Assembly (NCBI GenBank): GCA_946997275.1
Contig: CAMPUN010000029.1
Coordinates: 1-8,883 of the forward strand
Source: an uncultured Porphyromonas sp.
Lineage (GTDB): Bacteria > Bacteroidota > Bacteroidia > Bacteroidales > Porphyromonadaceae
Direction: 5' to 3'
DNA length: 8,883 nucleotides
Shown here piece by piece: positions 1 through 6,442 of this stretch. Each line of letters begins with the position of its first letter. The first letter of the stretch is position 1. Position numbers and translations under genes: made by a program. A model generated the notes under the pieces. It did not search any database and was not told where the DNA came from. It saw only the letters and a list, made by a program, of their open reading frames with translations.

Positions 1-20
1 CATACATTCGTCTTGTATAG

Positions 21-51
21 TTGCTCTGCTTGACTGTTTTGATTACCTTTG
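21..51 (+). promoter_or_regulatory. Bacteroidota-type promoter for the RhuM-family gene
   Basis: A TTG at 21-23 (-33 element) and TACCTTTG at 44-51 (-7 element, consensus TAnnTTTG) are separated by 20 bases, the usual spacing for the primary sigma factor of Bacteroidota. Transcription would start near 57-60, leaving a leader of about 45-50 bases before the ATG at 106. This placement also argues against the in-frame TTG at 49 as a start codon, because it lies inside the -7 element. Confidence 0.6.
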
Positions 52-105
52 AGTACGCTTTTGCTATATATTCAAGCCATCTCACTTACTAATCCACGTC
101 ACGAT

Positions 106-1185
106 ATGACTACGACTAACGAACCGCTCCCCTTAGCTCCCGAGGAAGACTCACCAGGCGCTCCTCGAGACGAGCAACGCATCATCATATACAACAGCGA
201 GGACGGGCGAGCTAAGGTCACGCTCTACGCCCGAGATGGTAGCGTCTGGATGAATCAAAGCCAGCTCGCAGAGCTTTTTGACACCTCTATCCCTAACATC
301 AGCATGCACATATCAAACATACTGAAAGATAGAGAGTTGGTGCGTGACTCAGTTATTAAGGAGTACTTAACAACTGCCACAGACGACAAGCAATACAACG
401 TCTCCTTTTACTCCTTAGAGATGATTCTCGCCATAGGCTTTAGGGTGCGTAGTAAGCGTGGTGTACAATTTAGACAGTGGGCCACTCGCAACCTGAGGGA
501 GTATATGGTCAAGGGGTTTGTCATCGACGATGAGCGGTTGAAAAATCCAGACGGCAGACCAGACTACTTTGATGAACTCTTAGAGCGTATCCGAGAGATA
601 CGTGCGAGCGAAAAGCGTTTTTACCAGAAGGTGCGTGATCTCTTAGCTCTAAGTAGCGACTACGACGCTAATGACAAGGATACGCAGAAGTTTTTTGCAG
701 AGATACAGAACAAGCTGATCTATGCTGTGACTCATCAGACGGCTCCTGAGCTGATACTCTCACGAGCCGATGCTAGCAAGCCGAATATGGCTCTGACCTC
801 TTGGCAGGGAAGCGTCGTAAGAAAGCAGGATATCTTGATTGCTAAAAACTATCTAGGTAAGGAAGAGATCGATCTACTCAATCGACTCACAATCCTCTTC
901 TTGGACTCTGCAGAGCTTCGGGTCAAAGAGCGTAAGGATCTTACGCTTAGCTACTGGCGAAACAATGTCGATGCTTTGCTACAGTTTCAAGGCAAGGAGC
1001 TACTGCAAGGTAAGGGTACCGTCTCTCGCAAGCAGATGGTGGAGCGAGTTAAAGCCGTCTATGCAGAGTTTGACCAGCGTCGTAAGCGAGAGTGTATTCG
1101 TGAAGAAGAATTGGAGGAGATACAAGCCTTAAAACAGTTAGAGGAGTCTGTGTTAGAGCGAACGAACGAGCGGAAGACGAGGTAG
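106..1185 (+). CDS. RhuM family protein (virulence RhuM-like)
   Basis: This 359-residue soluble protein matches the RhuM family, named after a gene in Salmonella pathogenicity island 3; its biochemical role is not established. Residues 48-78 (VWMNQSQLAELF, then SIPNISMHISNI) have the helix-turn-helix look typical of the RhuM N-terminus. They are followed by the family block YNVSFYSLEMILAIGFRVRS (97-116) and QFRQWATRNLREYMVKGF (121-138). The C-terminal third is helical and charged, ending in a Glu/Lys/Arg-rich, possibly coiled-coil tail (310-359). Length agrees with the family. The ATG at 106 is chosen because the longer TTG start at 49 falls inside the promoter. The gene has its own promoter and is 145 bases from the next gene, so it is probably a single transcription unit. 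RhuM genes often sit in accessory regions, sometimes near Fic/Doc or restriction genes, but no such partner is visible here. DNA binding is inferred. Confidence 0.85.
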   Translation: MTTTNEPLPLAPEEDSPGAPRDEQRIIIYNSEDGRAKVTLYARDGSVWMNQSQLAELFDTSIPNISMHISNILKDRELVRDSVIKEYLTTATDDKQYNVSFYSLEMILAIGFRVRSKRGVQFRQWATRNLREYMVKGFVIDDERLKNPDGRPDYFDELLERIREIRASEKRFYQKVRDLLALSSDYDANDKDTQKFFAEIQNKLIYAVTHQTAPELILSRADASKPNMALTSWQGSVVRKQDILIAKNYLGKEEIDLLNRLTILFLDSAELRVKERKDLTLSYWRNNVDALLQFQGKELLQGKGTVSRKQMVERVKAVYAEFDQRRKRECIREEELEEIQALKQLEESVLERTNERKTR

Positions 1186-1274
1186 TCAAGGGTAGCGTAC
1201 TACTTCTATTATATAAGAAGCTCGGTGCATAATCTTGATACCTTGGGGCTATGGCACAGCTACCGCGAAAAGAG

Positions 1275-1283
1275 TATCTTTGC
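1275..1283 (+). promoter_or_regulatory. -7 element of the probable promoter for the six-gene operon
   Basis: TATCTTTGC fits the Bacteroidota -7 consensus TAnnTTTG followed by a pyrimidine. It lies 47 bases before the ATG of the M48 peptidase gene, in the only sizeable gap ahead of the operon. No TTG occurs at the usual 19-21 base spacing (the nearest is at 1243-1245), so the -33 half is weak and the promoter may need help or be modest in strength. Confidence 0.5.
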
Positions 1284-1290
1284 AGTAGTA

Positions 1291-1304
1291 GAGACTACGG
1301 TCTC
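1291..1304 (+). promoter_or_regulatory. 5'-leader hairpin with a cUACGg tetraloop
   Basis: GAGAC (1291-1295) and GTCTC (1300-1304) form a perfect 5-bp stem closed by TACG, giving the C(UNCG)G tetraloop known to be unusually stable in RNA. It begins within a few bases of the start site predicted from the -7 element at 1275, so the operon mRNA may carry this hairpin at its very 5' end. It ends 26 bases before the ATG at 1331 and so leaves the ribosome site free. A role in transcript stability is inferred. Confidence 0.4.
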
Positions 1305-1330
1305 ATAGACTCAATCAACATACTACGAAG

Positions 1331-2284
1331 ATGACACAGATAGCAAAATGGTTTACAGCACTCACCCTGACACTCTTACTAGCCGGGTGTGGCGTCGTAC
1401 CGATCACGGGACGACAGCAACTCAACCTTGTGTCGGACGCTGAGATCTCGGCGGCCAGCGCACAGCAATATAATCAGTTTATCCGCAAGGCGAATGTGGA
1501 CAACAACTCGCCCCAAGGGCAACAGACGCTTCGTGTGGCACGACGCATAGCGCAGGCCACGGACAACTATCTGCGCAACAATGGCTACGACCAGATAGCG
1601 CAGGCGACACAGTGGGAGTTTAACTTCGTCCGTGATCGTCAGGTCAACGCTTTCTGTATGCCTGGTGGCAAGATCGTCGTCTACAGTGGTTTGCTCCAAG
1701 CGACGCGTCCTACCGACGACGAGCTGGCTGCGGTCATAGCGCACGAGGTCTCTCACGCTGTGGCTAAGCATGCTAACGAGCGCATCAGCCGTGAGATGCT
1801 TACGCAGCTTGGCGGACAAGTCTTGACGGGGATGGTCGGCTCGAAGAGTGCGGCTCTCGGTGGGATCCTCCAGCAGGTTTATCCTATTGGCTCGCAGCTC
1901 TTGGTCTCCCTACCCTATGGTCGCAAGCAGGAGTACGAGGCGGACAAGATTGGTATGGTCTTCATGGCAATGGCGGGTTACGACCCTGCAGCCGCAGTGA
2001 CGCTTTGGCAAAAGATGGCTCAGCAGGGGCAGAAGACACCCGAGTTCCTCAGCACCCACCCAAGCGATCAGAACCGTATCCGTGCCATTCAGGAGTTCCT
2101 CCCCGAGGCACGACAGTACTACAGTGGTCCTGGGGTTATGTCGCAGGGGCCTAAGGTACAGCTCAAGTCGCTCCACAAGAAGAGTAGCAATCAAACGACT
2201 AGCCAGCTGAGAGACAGCGGGAGCTCTTCGTCTGCTAAGCAGCAGGACGGGGGAGGCTTTCACTATGAGCCTGTCGGTCGCTAA
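1331..2284 (+). CDS. M48 family metallopeptidase lipoprotein (LoiP/BepA-like)
   Basis: A 317-residue zinc metalloprotease predicted to be lipid-anchored on the periplasmic side of the envelope. The N-terminal hydrophobic segment ends in the lipobox LAGC (17-20, modified Cys20), followed by TGRQQLNLVSDAEI, typical of this M48 branch. The zinc motif HEVSH is at 138-142 (ligands His138 and His142, catalytic Glu139). The third ligand is most likely Glu203 in EYEADKIG, and STHPSDQNRI (241-250) is the usual downstream block. Relatives such as E. coli LoiP and BepA degrade or help fold outer-membrane proteins; that role here is inferred. After about residue 265 the protein runs into a Ser/Gln/Gly-rich, probably disordered tail. 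It is the first gene of the operon, and its TAA shares one base with the next ATG (TAATG), a classic sign of translational coupling. Confidence 0.92.
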   Translation: MTQIAKWFTALTLTLLLAGCGVVPITGRQQLNLVSDAEISAASAQQYNQFIRKANVDNNSPQGQQTLRVARRIAQATDNYLRNNGYDQIAQATQWEFNFVRDRQVNAFCMPGGKIVVYSGLLQATRPTDDELAAVIAHEVSHAVAKHANERISREMLTQLGGQVLTGMVGSKSAALGGILQQVYPIGSQLLVSLPYGRKQEYEADKIGMVFMAMAGYDPAAAVTLWQKMAQQGQKTPEFLSTHPSDQNRIRAIQEFLPEARQYYSGPGVMSQGPKVQLKSLHKKSSNQTTSQLRDSGSSSSAKQQDGGGFHYEPVGR

Positions 2285-2832
2285 TGAGCATGTGGAAGCG
2301 AGGCTTTGTCCACTACTATTACGGTACGGGCAAGGGTAAGAGCACCGCAGCTGTAGGGCTGGCGATACGCACGCTGGGTCACGGCGGGCGAGTCTACATC
2401 GGGCAGTTTATCAAGACGATGCGCTACGGTGATGTGCTCTTTCTGGAGCAGCATACGAAGCGTGAGGAGTGTGCCGTCGAACTGTACGGATCGATGTACG
2501 GTGGGACGGGTTGCCTGATAGACCATGCGGCTAGTGCTCAGGACGTGCAGGCTGCCGAGCAAGGGCTGGCACGAGCCGTCGAGCAGATGTGCTCGGGACG
2601 GTACGACTTAGTCATTTGGGATGAGGTCTCAATGGCTGTCGGCTTAGGCTTGCTCAGGGTCGAGGCGCTCATCGATGCTATAAAAAAGCGCCCCGATGCG
2701 TGCGAACTGGTACTCACGGGACGACACTACTGTGAGGAGTTGCTGCCATATTGCCAGCTTGTCACTAACTTTGCAGAGGTCAAGCACTATTACCACGAGG
2801 GAGTCCTCTCTCGTACTGGGATTGAGCATTGA
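2284..2832 (+). CDS. cobO: Cob(I)yrinic acid a,c-diamide / cob(I)alamin adenosyltransferase (CobO/BtuR type)
   Basis: This cytosolic 182-residue enzyme transfers the adenosyl group of ATP to reduced cobalt in corrinoids, making adenosylcobalamin or its precursor. The signature is the P-loop GTGKGKST at 14-21, a Walker B-like stretch DLVIWDEV at 108-115, and the family blocks ELVLTGRHYCEELL (141-154) and the C-terminal GVLSRTGIE (173-181). Length is normal for CobO/BtuR. The ATG at 2284 overlaps the previous stop by one base; ATG 2290 (Met3) is an alternative. No other cobalamin genes are in the window, so it may serve salvage of imported corrinoid, for instance for methylmalonyl-CoA mutase; that is inference. 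It differs from the PduO and EutT adenosyltransferase families, which lack this P-loop. Confidence 0.93.
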   Translation: MSMWKRGFVHYYYGTGKGKSTAAVGLAIRTLGHGGRVYIGQFIKTMRYGDVLFLEQHTKREECAVELYGSMYGGTGCLIDHAASAQDVQAAEQGLARAVEQMCSGRYDLVIWDEVSMAVGLGLLRVEALIDAIKKRPDACELVLTGRHYCEELLPYCQLVTNFAEVKHYYHEGVLSRTGIEH

Positions 2833-2853
2833 CCAGCTTAGCTTTTAATTCGT

Positions 2854-3846
2854 ATGATACGTATCACACAATACATTTTACCGCTACTCCTCGGACTCTC
2901 GTTGCTCTCCTGCAATAAGGAGCAGCAGAGCCAGCAGACGGCTCAAGGGGAAGAGGAGACACCCCGCGTGGCTACCCCCTTTGAGGCGGATAGCGCTTAC
3001 AACTTTGTCGCCAAGCAGGTCGCTTTCGGGGCACGCATCCCAGGTTCTGAGGGGCATACCGCTTGTCTCGCCTGGATGAAAGAGCGACTGACACAGTATG
3101 GCGCTACGGTCGTGGAGCAGAGCTTCGAGGCGACGGCGCATGATGGGACAAAGCTTCCACTGACTAATCTGATTGCTTCGTACAATCCCGAAGCCTCGCA
3201 ACGAATCCTCCTGATGGCGCACTGGGACACGCGTCCCTGGGCGGACAAAGATCCTAACCCCGCCAACCATACGCAGCCGATCCTCGGTGCTGACGATGGA
3301 GGTAGCGGTGTAGGCGTCCTGCTCGAAGTGGCTCGGCTACTGGGCAGTGTCGCAGCACCTCAGACGATTGGGGTGGACATCGTGCTCTTCGACGGGGAGG
3401 ACTACGGCACTTACTCCAACGAAGAGAGCTGGTGCCTAGGCTCTACGCACTGGAGCAAGAACCCGCACGTGGCTGGCTACCAAGCGATGGGTGGCATCCT
3501 GCTAGACATGGTCGGAGGGCGCGATGCGACCTTCTACTGGGAGTACTTCTCCAAGAGCTATGCCCCGCAGCTTCTTACGAAGGTGTGGAGCAAAGCGGCC
3601 GAGCTAGGCTACGGATCGCTCTTTCACCAAGCTGACGGCGGAGGCTTGACCGACGACCATGTGCCAGTCATTCGCAACCTTGGCATCCCCAGCATTGACA
3701 TTGTCAACTATGATCCGCAGAGCGAAGAGGGTTTTGCCCCTTATTGGCACACACTTCAAGACAACATGAGCAACATCTCGGCAGAGACGCTAGGTACTGT
3801 CGGACATACGGTCATGGCAGTACTCAAAGATCTAGACGCTCACTGA
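2854..3846 (+). CDS. Glutaminyl-peptide cyclotransferase (mammalian-like type II glutaminyl cyclase), M28 fold, lipoprotein
   Basis: A 330-residue zinc enzyme that probably converts N-terminal Gln of exported proteins to pyroglutamate. A hydrophobic leader ends in the lipobox LLSC (17-20), so it is a membrane-anchored periplasmic lipoprotein. Aligning by eye with human glutaminyl cyclase: MAHWDTRPWADKD (121-133); GADDGGSG (145-152) with zinc ligand Asp148; LFDGEDYG (178-185) with catalytic Glu182 and Asp183 as zinc ligand; LLDMVGG (216-222) with Asp218; LTDDHVP (265-271); and PYWHTLQDN (296-304) with zinc ligand His299. Similar enzymes are known from Porphyromonas gingivalis, Tannerella forsythia and Prevotella. 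In that group, signal-peptidase cleavage often leaves N-terminal Gln, so this enzyme caps periplasmic proteins. It sits 21 bases after cobO and 16 before sufE. An M28 aminopeptidase is the alternative, but the WHT and DGED motifs favour the cyclase. Confidence 0.88.
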   Translation: MIRITQYILPLLLGLSLLSCNKEQQSQQTAQGEEETPRVATPFEADSAYNFVAKQVAFGARIPGSEGHTACLAWMKERLTQYGATVVEQSFEATAHDGTKLPLTNLIASYNPEASQRILLMAHWDTRPWADKDPNPANHTQPILGADDGGSGVGVLLEVARLLGSVAAPQTIGVDIVLFDGEDYGTYSNEESWCLGSTHWSKNPHVAGYQAMGGILLDMVGGRDATFYWEYFSKSYAPQLLTKVWSKAAELGYGSLFHQADGGGLTDDHVPVIRNLGIPSIDIVNYDPQSEEGFAPYWHTLQDNMSNISAETLGTVGHTVMAVLKDLDAH

Positions 3847-3862
3847 TTAGCTTCCTAAACTT

Positions 3863-4282
3863 ATGACTATAGACGAACGGCAAGAGGAACTTATCTCACA
3901 GTTTGAACTGGTGGACGACTGGATGGATCGCTACCAAATGATCATCGATCTGGGCGACCAGCTGGAGCCTGTCGAGGACTCGGAGCATACGACCGAAAAC
4001 CTCATCGACGGCTGTCAGAGCCGTGTGTGGATCATCATATCACCACAGGAAGACGGCACGCTACACCTCAAGGCTGACAGCGATGCGCTCATCACCAAGG
4101 GCATTGCCGCCATGCTCCTCTACTGCTACAATGACCAGCCCGCACAGGCTATCGTGGAGACACCGCTCTACTTCATTGACCGACTGGGACTCCAGTCACA
4201 CCTCTCACCGACACGGAGCAACGGCCTTCAGTCGATGTACGAGACGATCAGACGACGTGCTCAGGAGTTCCTGAGCCACTAG
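3863..4282 (+). CDS. sufE: SufE family cysteine desulfuration protein
   Basis: A 139-residue cytosolic sulfur carrier that takes the persulfide from the cysteine desulfurase SufS and passes it to the SufBCD scaffold for Fe-S cluster assembly. The acceptor cysteine is Cys51 in the motif LIDGCQSRVW (47-56), the same position as the active Cys51 of E. coli SufE. Other family features are the N-terminal block WMDRYQMIIDLG (20-31), ADSDALITKGIAAML (71-85) and the conserved HLSPTRSNGLQSMY (113-126). Length is typical. A second cysteine, Cys88, is not the family's catalytic one. No sufS or sufBCD is in the window, so this copy is separated from the rest of the pathway. It lies 16 bases after the cyclase gene and 10 before the next gene, within the operon. 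Confidence 0.95.
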   Translation: MTIDERQEELISQFELVDDWMDRYQMIIDLGDQLEPVEDSEHTTENLIDGCQSRVWIIISPQEDGTLHLKADSDALITKGIAAMLLYCYNDQPAQAIVETPLYFIDRLGLQSHLSPTRSNGLQSMYETIRRRAQEFLSH

Positions 4283-4292
4283 GAAATAGATT

Positions 4293-5234
4293 ATGACCCC
4301 TTTTAGACAGATTGATGTAGCCGACCGCTCCACAGTCTTTCCTTATATATATTATGGTGCAGAGCCGATCTGCGACATCTCCTTTGCCAATCTCTATGGC
4401 TGGGCAGTACAGTACGAGACCTCGTGGGCGATCGGTGGCACACAGACACTGGTGATCCGCTTTCGCTCACCACGCCGAGACCACCCCGTCTACCTCTGCC
4501 CCTTCTGTCGTGATGACAACTCCTGGACGACGACCATCAAGGAGCTCATGGAGATCTCCGAGCAGGAGGCTTATCCACTCGTCTTCATGGGCGTTACGCC
4601 GAGTTGCAAGGAGCGCTTGGAGAAGCTCTTTCCCGATGAGTTCGTCCATATCCAGGACGACGACTACATCGACTACGTCTATCTCAGGGAAAAGCTCGCA
4701 CGACTCAATGGCAAGAAGCTTCAGTCGAAGCGCAATCACATCAATCGCTTCGAAGCTTCCTATCCCGACTACCGCTACCTGCCCATCACCACGGACGACC
4801 TAGAGCGTGTAGCGCACTTTGCCGATGAGTGGCTAGCACATGCCGAGGCGACAGGTGAGCCTGACCCCAGCTTGCATACAGAGCGCAAGGTCATCCAGCG
4901 ACTCCTCGACAACTACGAGGCGCTGGAGATGCGTGGCGGGATGATCGAGATCGGAGGCGAGATCGTTGCTTTTACGCTGGGGTCGCCTATCACGGAGGAC
5001 ACCTTCGATGTGCATATCGAGAAGGCGCGCACCGACATCGACGGCGCCTATACGATCATCAACCGTGAGTTCGCCCGTAGCATCCCCGAGCAGTACACCT
5101 ATGTCAATCGGGAGGAAGACCTCGGCCTGCCTGGCTTGCGTCAGGCGAAAGAGTCTTATCGCCCTGAGATACGCCTCGTCAAGCACACCTGCGTGTGGCG
5201 TCGTCCCGACTGGGCTGGCGAACTGGAGTCCTAA
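4293..5234 (+). CDS. DUF2156 / phosphatidylglycerol lysyltransferase-domain protein
   Basis: A 313-residue soluble protein that resembles the C-terminal catalytic domain of MprF-type aminoacyl-phosphatidylglycerol synthases, in the stand-alone form often labelled DUF2156. Characteristic blocks are LNGKKLQSKRNHINRF (138-153), a basic stretch common to this group, and VNREEDLGLPGLRQAKESYR (271-290), close to the C-terminal motif of the family. The fold is expected to be two linked GNAT-like domains. No signal peptide or membrane segment is seen, unlike full-length MprF, which carries many transmembrane helices; a membrane lipid substrate is therefore possible but unproven. The substrate is unknown. 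It starts 10 bases after sufE and ends 2 bases before the next gene, which encodes another acyltransferase-like protein, suggesting a shared pathway. An unusual internal inverted repeat covers the codons of the basic block. Confidence 0.85.
   Translation: MTPFRQIDVADRSTVFPYIYYGAEPICDISFANLYGWAVQYETSWAIGGTQTLVIRFRSPRRDHPVYLCPFCRDDNSWTTTIKELMEISEQEAYPLVFMGVTPSCKERLEKLFPDEFVHIQDDDYIDYVYLREKLARLNGKKLQSKRNHINRFEASYPDYRYLPITTDDLERVAHFADEWLAHAEATGEPDPSLHTERKVIQRLLDNYEALEMRGGMIEIGGEIVAFTLGSPITEDTFDVHIEKARTDIDGAYTIINREFARSIPEQYTYVNREEDLGLPGLRQAKESYRPEIRLVKHTCVWRRPDWAGELES
4715..4759 (+). repeat. Interrupted inverted repeat inside the DUF2156 gene
   Basis: The left arm GAAGCT (4715-4720), a 4-base interruption TCAG, and TCGAAGCG (4725-4732) can pair with CGCTTCGA (4746-4753) and AGCTTC (4754-4759) across a 13-base loop: 14 base pairs with one 4-base bulge. 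The arms lie wholly inside coding sequence and encode part of the conserved basic block, so the codon choice may be incidental. Its strength is unusual for a coding region. Confidence 0.55.
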
Positions 5235-5236
5235 GC

Positions 5237-6223
5237 ATGAGATCGAAGGCTGAGACGCAGCGACTCTACGAAGAGATCTGGCGCACCACCTTTGGGGATA
5301 GCGACGACTTCATCGCGCTCTACAGTCGTACCGCCTTTGACCCTCGTCGCACCCATCTGCTCACGACGCTAGACCAGAGCCGTGCACTCAGTCATGTGCA
5401 GTACCTTCCCTACCTGATGCGCTACCGTGACCAATGGTGGCGCGCTGGCTACATCTCGGGCGCAGCCACCGCAAGCGACCAGCGAGGCAAAGGGCTCGTG
5501 CAGCATCTCATGCGAGCGAGCCATCAGCAGATGTGGCGGGACGGGTGTCTTTTTGCCTTCCTCATACCAGCCGAAGAGTGGCTCTATCACTTCTATCGCA
5601 AGATGGGCTACGCCACGCTCTATGGCAAGCGCCTTACTCCTACTCTAGAAGGAAAGCCCACCGACCGACCCTCTGGCGAAGCTTGGCAACAATACCAAAG
5701 TTGGCAGGCTGCACTGGCCGAGCACTACCCTACCGTCGCGCATAGCTACCATCAGTGGCGCACGCTCCTAGCGAGCTTAGCACTCGAGGACGGCGGCATC
5801 GGCACCATCGGAGAAACGACCTACTATTATTATAGAGATGCCGAGGGAAAGAGGCAAAGCGTCCTCGCCATCCCCCCTGCAAAGGGACCAGCAAACAAAG
5901 CTTTTGACCTAAAAGCTCCCTTCGGTATGCTACGCCCCCTACGCATAGCTGAGTTGCTGGCCTGGGCTATCGAGCTAAGCCTGCTGGAGGTGGATCAGCT
6001 CGCTTCCGCAGCGCTCTATGTAGATCCAGAGCGCATCGTCTTTGACCTACTCGACGAACAGATCCCGACAAATAGCGGTCGCTACTGTCTCCTGCGCCAG
6101 CGTCGCCAGCTCCTCTTCGCGCCACGTCCCAGCGATCGGCTCGCCAAGCCGCTAACGCCCGACCAACTCCTCGCAGCGCTACCCACACTCCAGCATACGT
6201 TGGTCTACGCCATGATGGAGTGA
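5237..6223 (+). CDS. GNAT family N-acetyltransferase with Eis-like C-terminal (SCP2-like) region
   Basis: A 328-residue predicted acetyltransferase. The N-terminal half is GNAT-like: YISGAATASDQRGKGLVQHL (72-91) contains the acetyl-CoA binding turn (QRGKGL, 82-87), and the stretch WLYHFYRKMGYATLY (115-129) matches the last strand-helix of a GNAT domain. The C-terminal half (about 230-328), with MLRPLRIAELLAWA, YVDPERIVFDLLDEQIPTNS and GRYCLLR, resembles the sterol-carrier-like domain of Eis-type acetyltransferases. The substrate is unknown; Eis enzymes modify aminoglycosides or other amines, but that should not be assumed here. The ATG at 5237 is preferred because it lies 2 bases after the previous stop. 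An in-frame GTG at 5195 would add 14 residues and overlap the neighbour by 40 bases. It is the last gene of the operon and faces a convergent gene. Confidence 0.82.
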   Translation: MRSKAETQRLYEEIWRTTFGDSDDFIALYSRTAFDPRRTHLLTTLDQSRALSHVQYLPYLMRYRDQWWRAGYISGAATASDQRGKGLVQHLMRASHQQMWRDGCLFAFLIPAEEWLYHFYRKMGYATLYGKRLTPTLEGKPTDRPSGEAWQQYQSWQAALAEHYPTVAHSYHQWRTLLASLALEDGGIGTIGETTYYYYRDAEGKRQSVLAIPPAKGPANKAFDLKAPFGMLRPLRIAELLAWAIELSLLEVDQLASAALYVDPERIVFDLLDEQIPTNSGRYCLLRQRRQLLFAPRPSDRLAKPLTPDQLLAALPTLQHTLVYAMME

Positions 6224-6251
6224 TTCTATCAAAGCCTAATTAGTAGACGGT

Positions 6252-6260
6252 GCAAAGGTA
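6252..6260 (-). promoter_or_regulatory. Possible antisense -7 element
   Basis: On the minus strand this reads TACCTTTGC, a full match to TAnnTTTG plus pyrimidine. No TTG lies at the standard distance upstream, and the only thing it could transcribe is an RNA antisense to the 3' end of the GNAT gene. No minus-strand gene follows. It may be chance. Confidence 0.2.
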
Positions 6261-6269
6261 ATAAGAGGA

Positions 6270-6292
6270 CACTTAGAGTCTGAGCTCTAGTG
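6270..6292. terminator. Hairpin between convergent genes, possible terminator
   Basis: CACT-T-AGAG (6270-6278, one bulged T) pairs with CTCTAGTG (6285-6292) around a 6-base loop, giving 8 base pairs. It begins 47 bases after the GNAT stop codon and could end transcription of the plus-strand operon. There is no T-run on either side, so it is not a standard intrinsic terminator. The rest of the 219-base convergent region (6224-6442) holds no recognisable gene. Confidence 0.3.
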
Positions 6293-6442
6293 CACTCAAC
6301 GACACGCTGCAATCCGCAAGCATCTCAACAGACCCTAAAGAAGGACGGCACAACAAAAGTTTCAAACCTATAGAGCACAAAGTCCAAAGTCAGTGCAATC
6401 GTCCGCTCCCAGCAAGTATTGTACGATACTAGGCAAGGGGAC

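Noticed and set aside
49..105. An upstream TTG start that would lengthen the RhuM-family protein by 19 residues.
   Set aside because: The TTG lies inside the -7 promoter element, and the added residues do not resemble the family's N-terminus.
1204..1221. CTTCT...AGAAG inverted repeat after the RhuM-family gene, considered as a terminator.
   Set aside because: It has five weak pairs and no T-run.
1379..1819. A 146-codon minus-strand open frame opposite the M48 peptidase gene.
   Set aside because: It mirrors the M48 gene's third-position composition, and its product shows no known motif.
5195..5236. An upstream GTG start for the GNAT gene.
   Set aside because: It would overlap the DUF2156 gene by 40 bases, while the ATG at 5237 fits the tight operon spacing.
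6415..6430. Near-palindrome AGTATTGTACGATACT after the stop of the large lipoprotein gene, considered as its terminator.
   Set aside because: The stem is only five A/T-rich pairs plus a wobble, with no T-run following on the minus strand.
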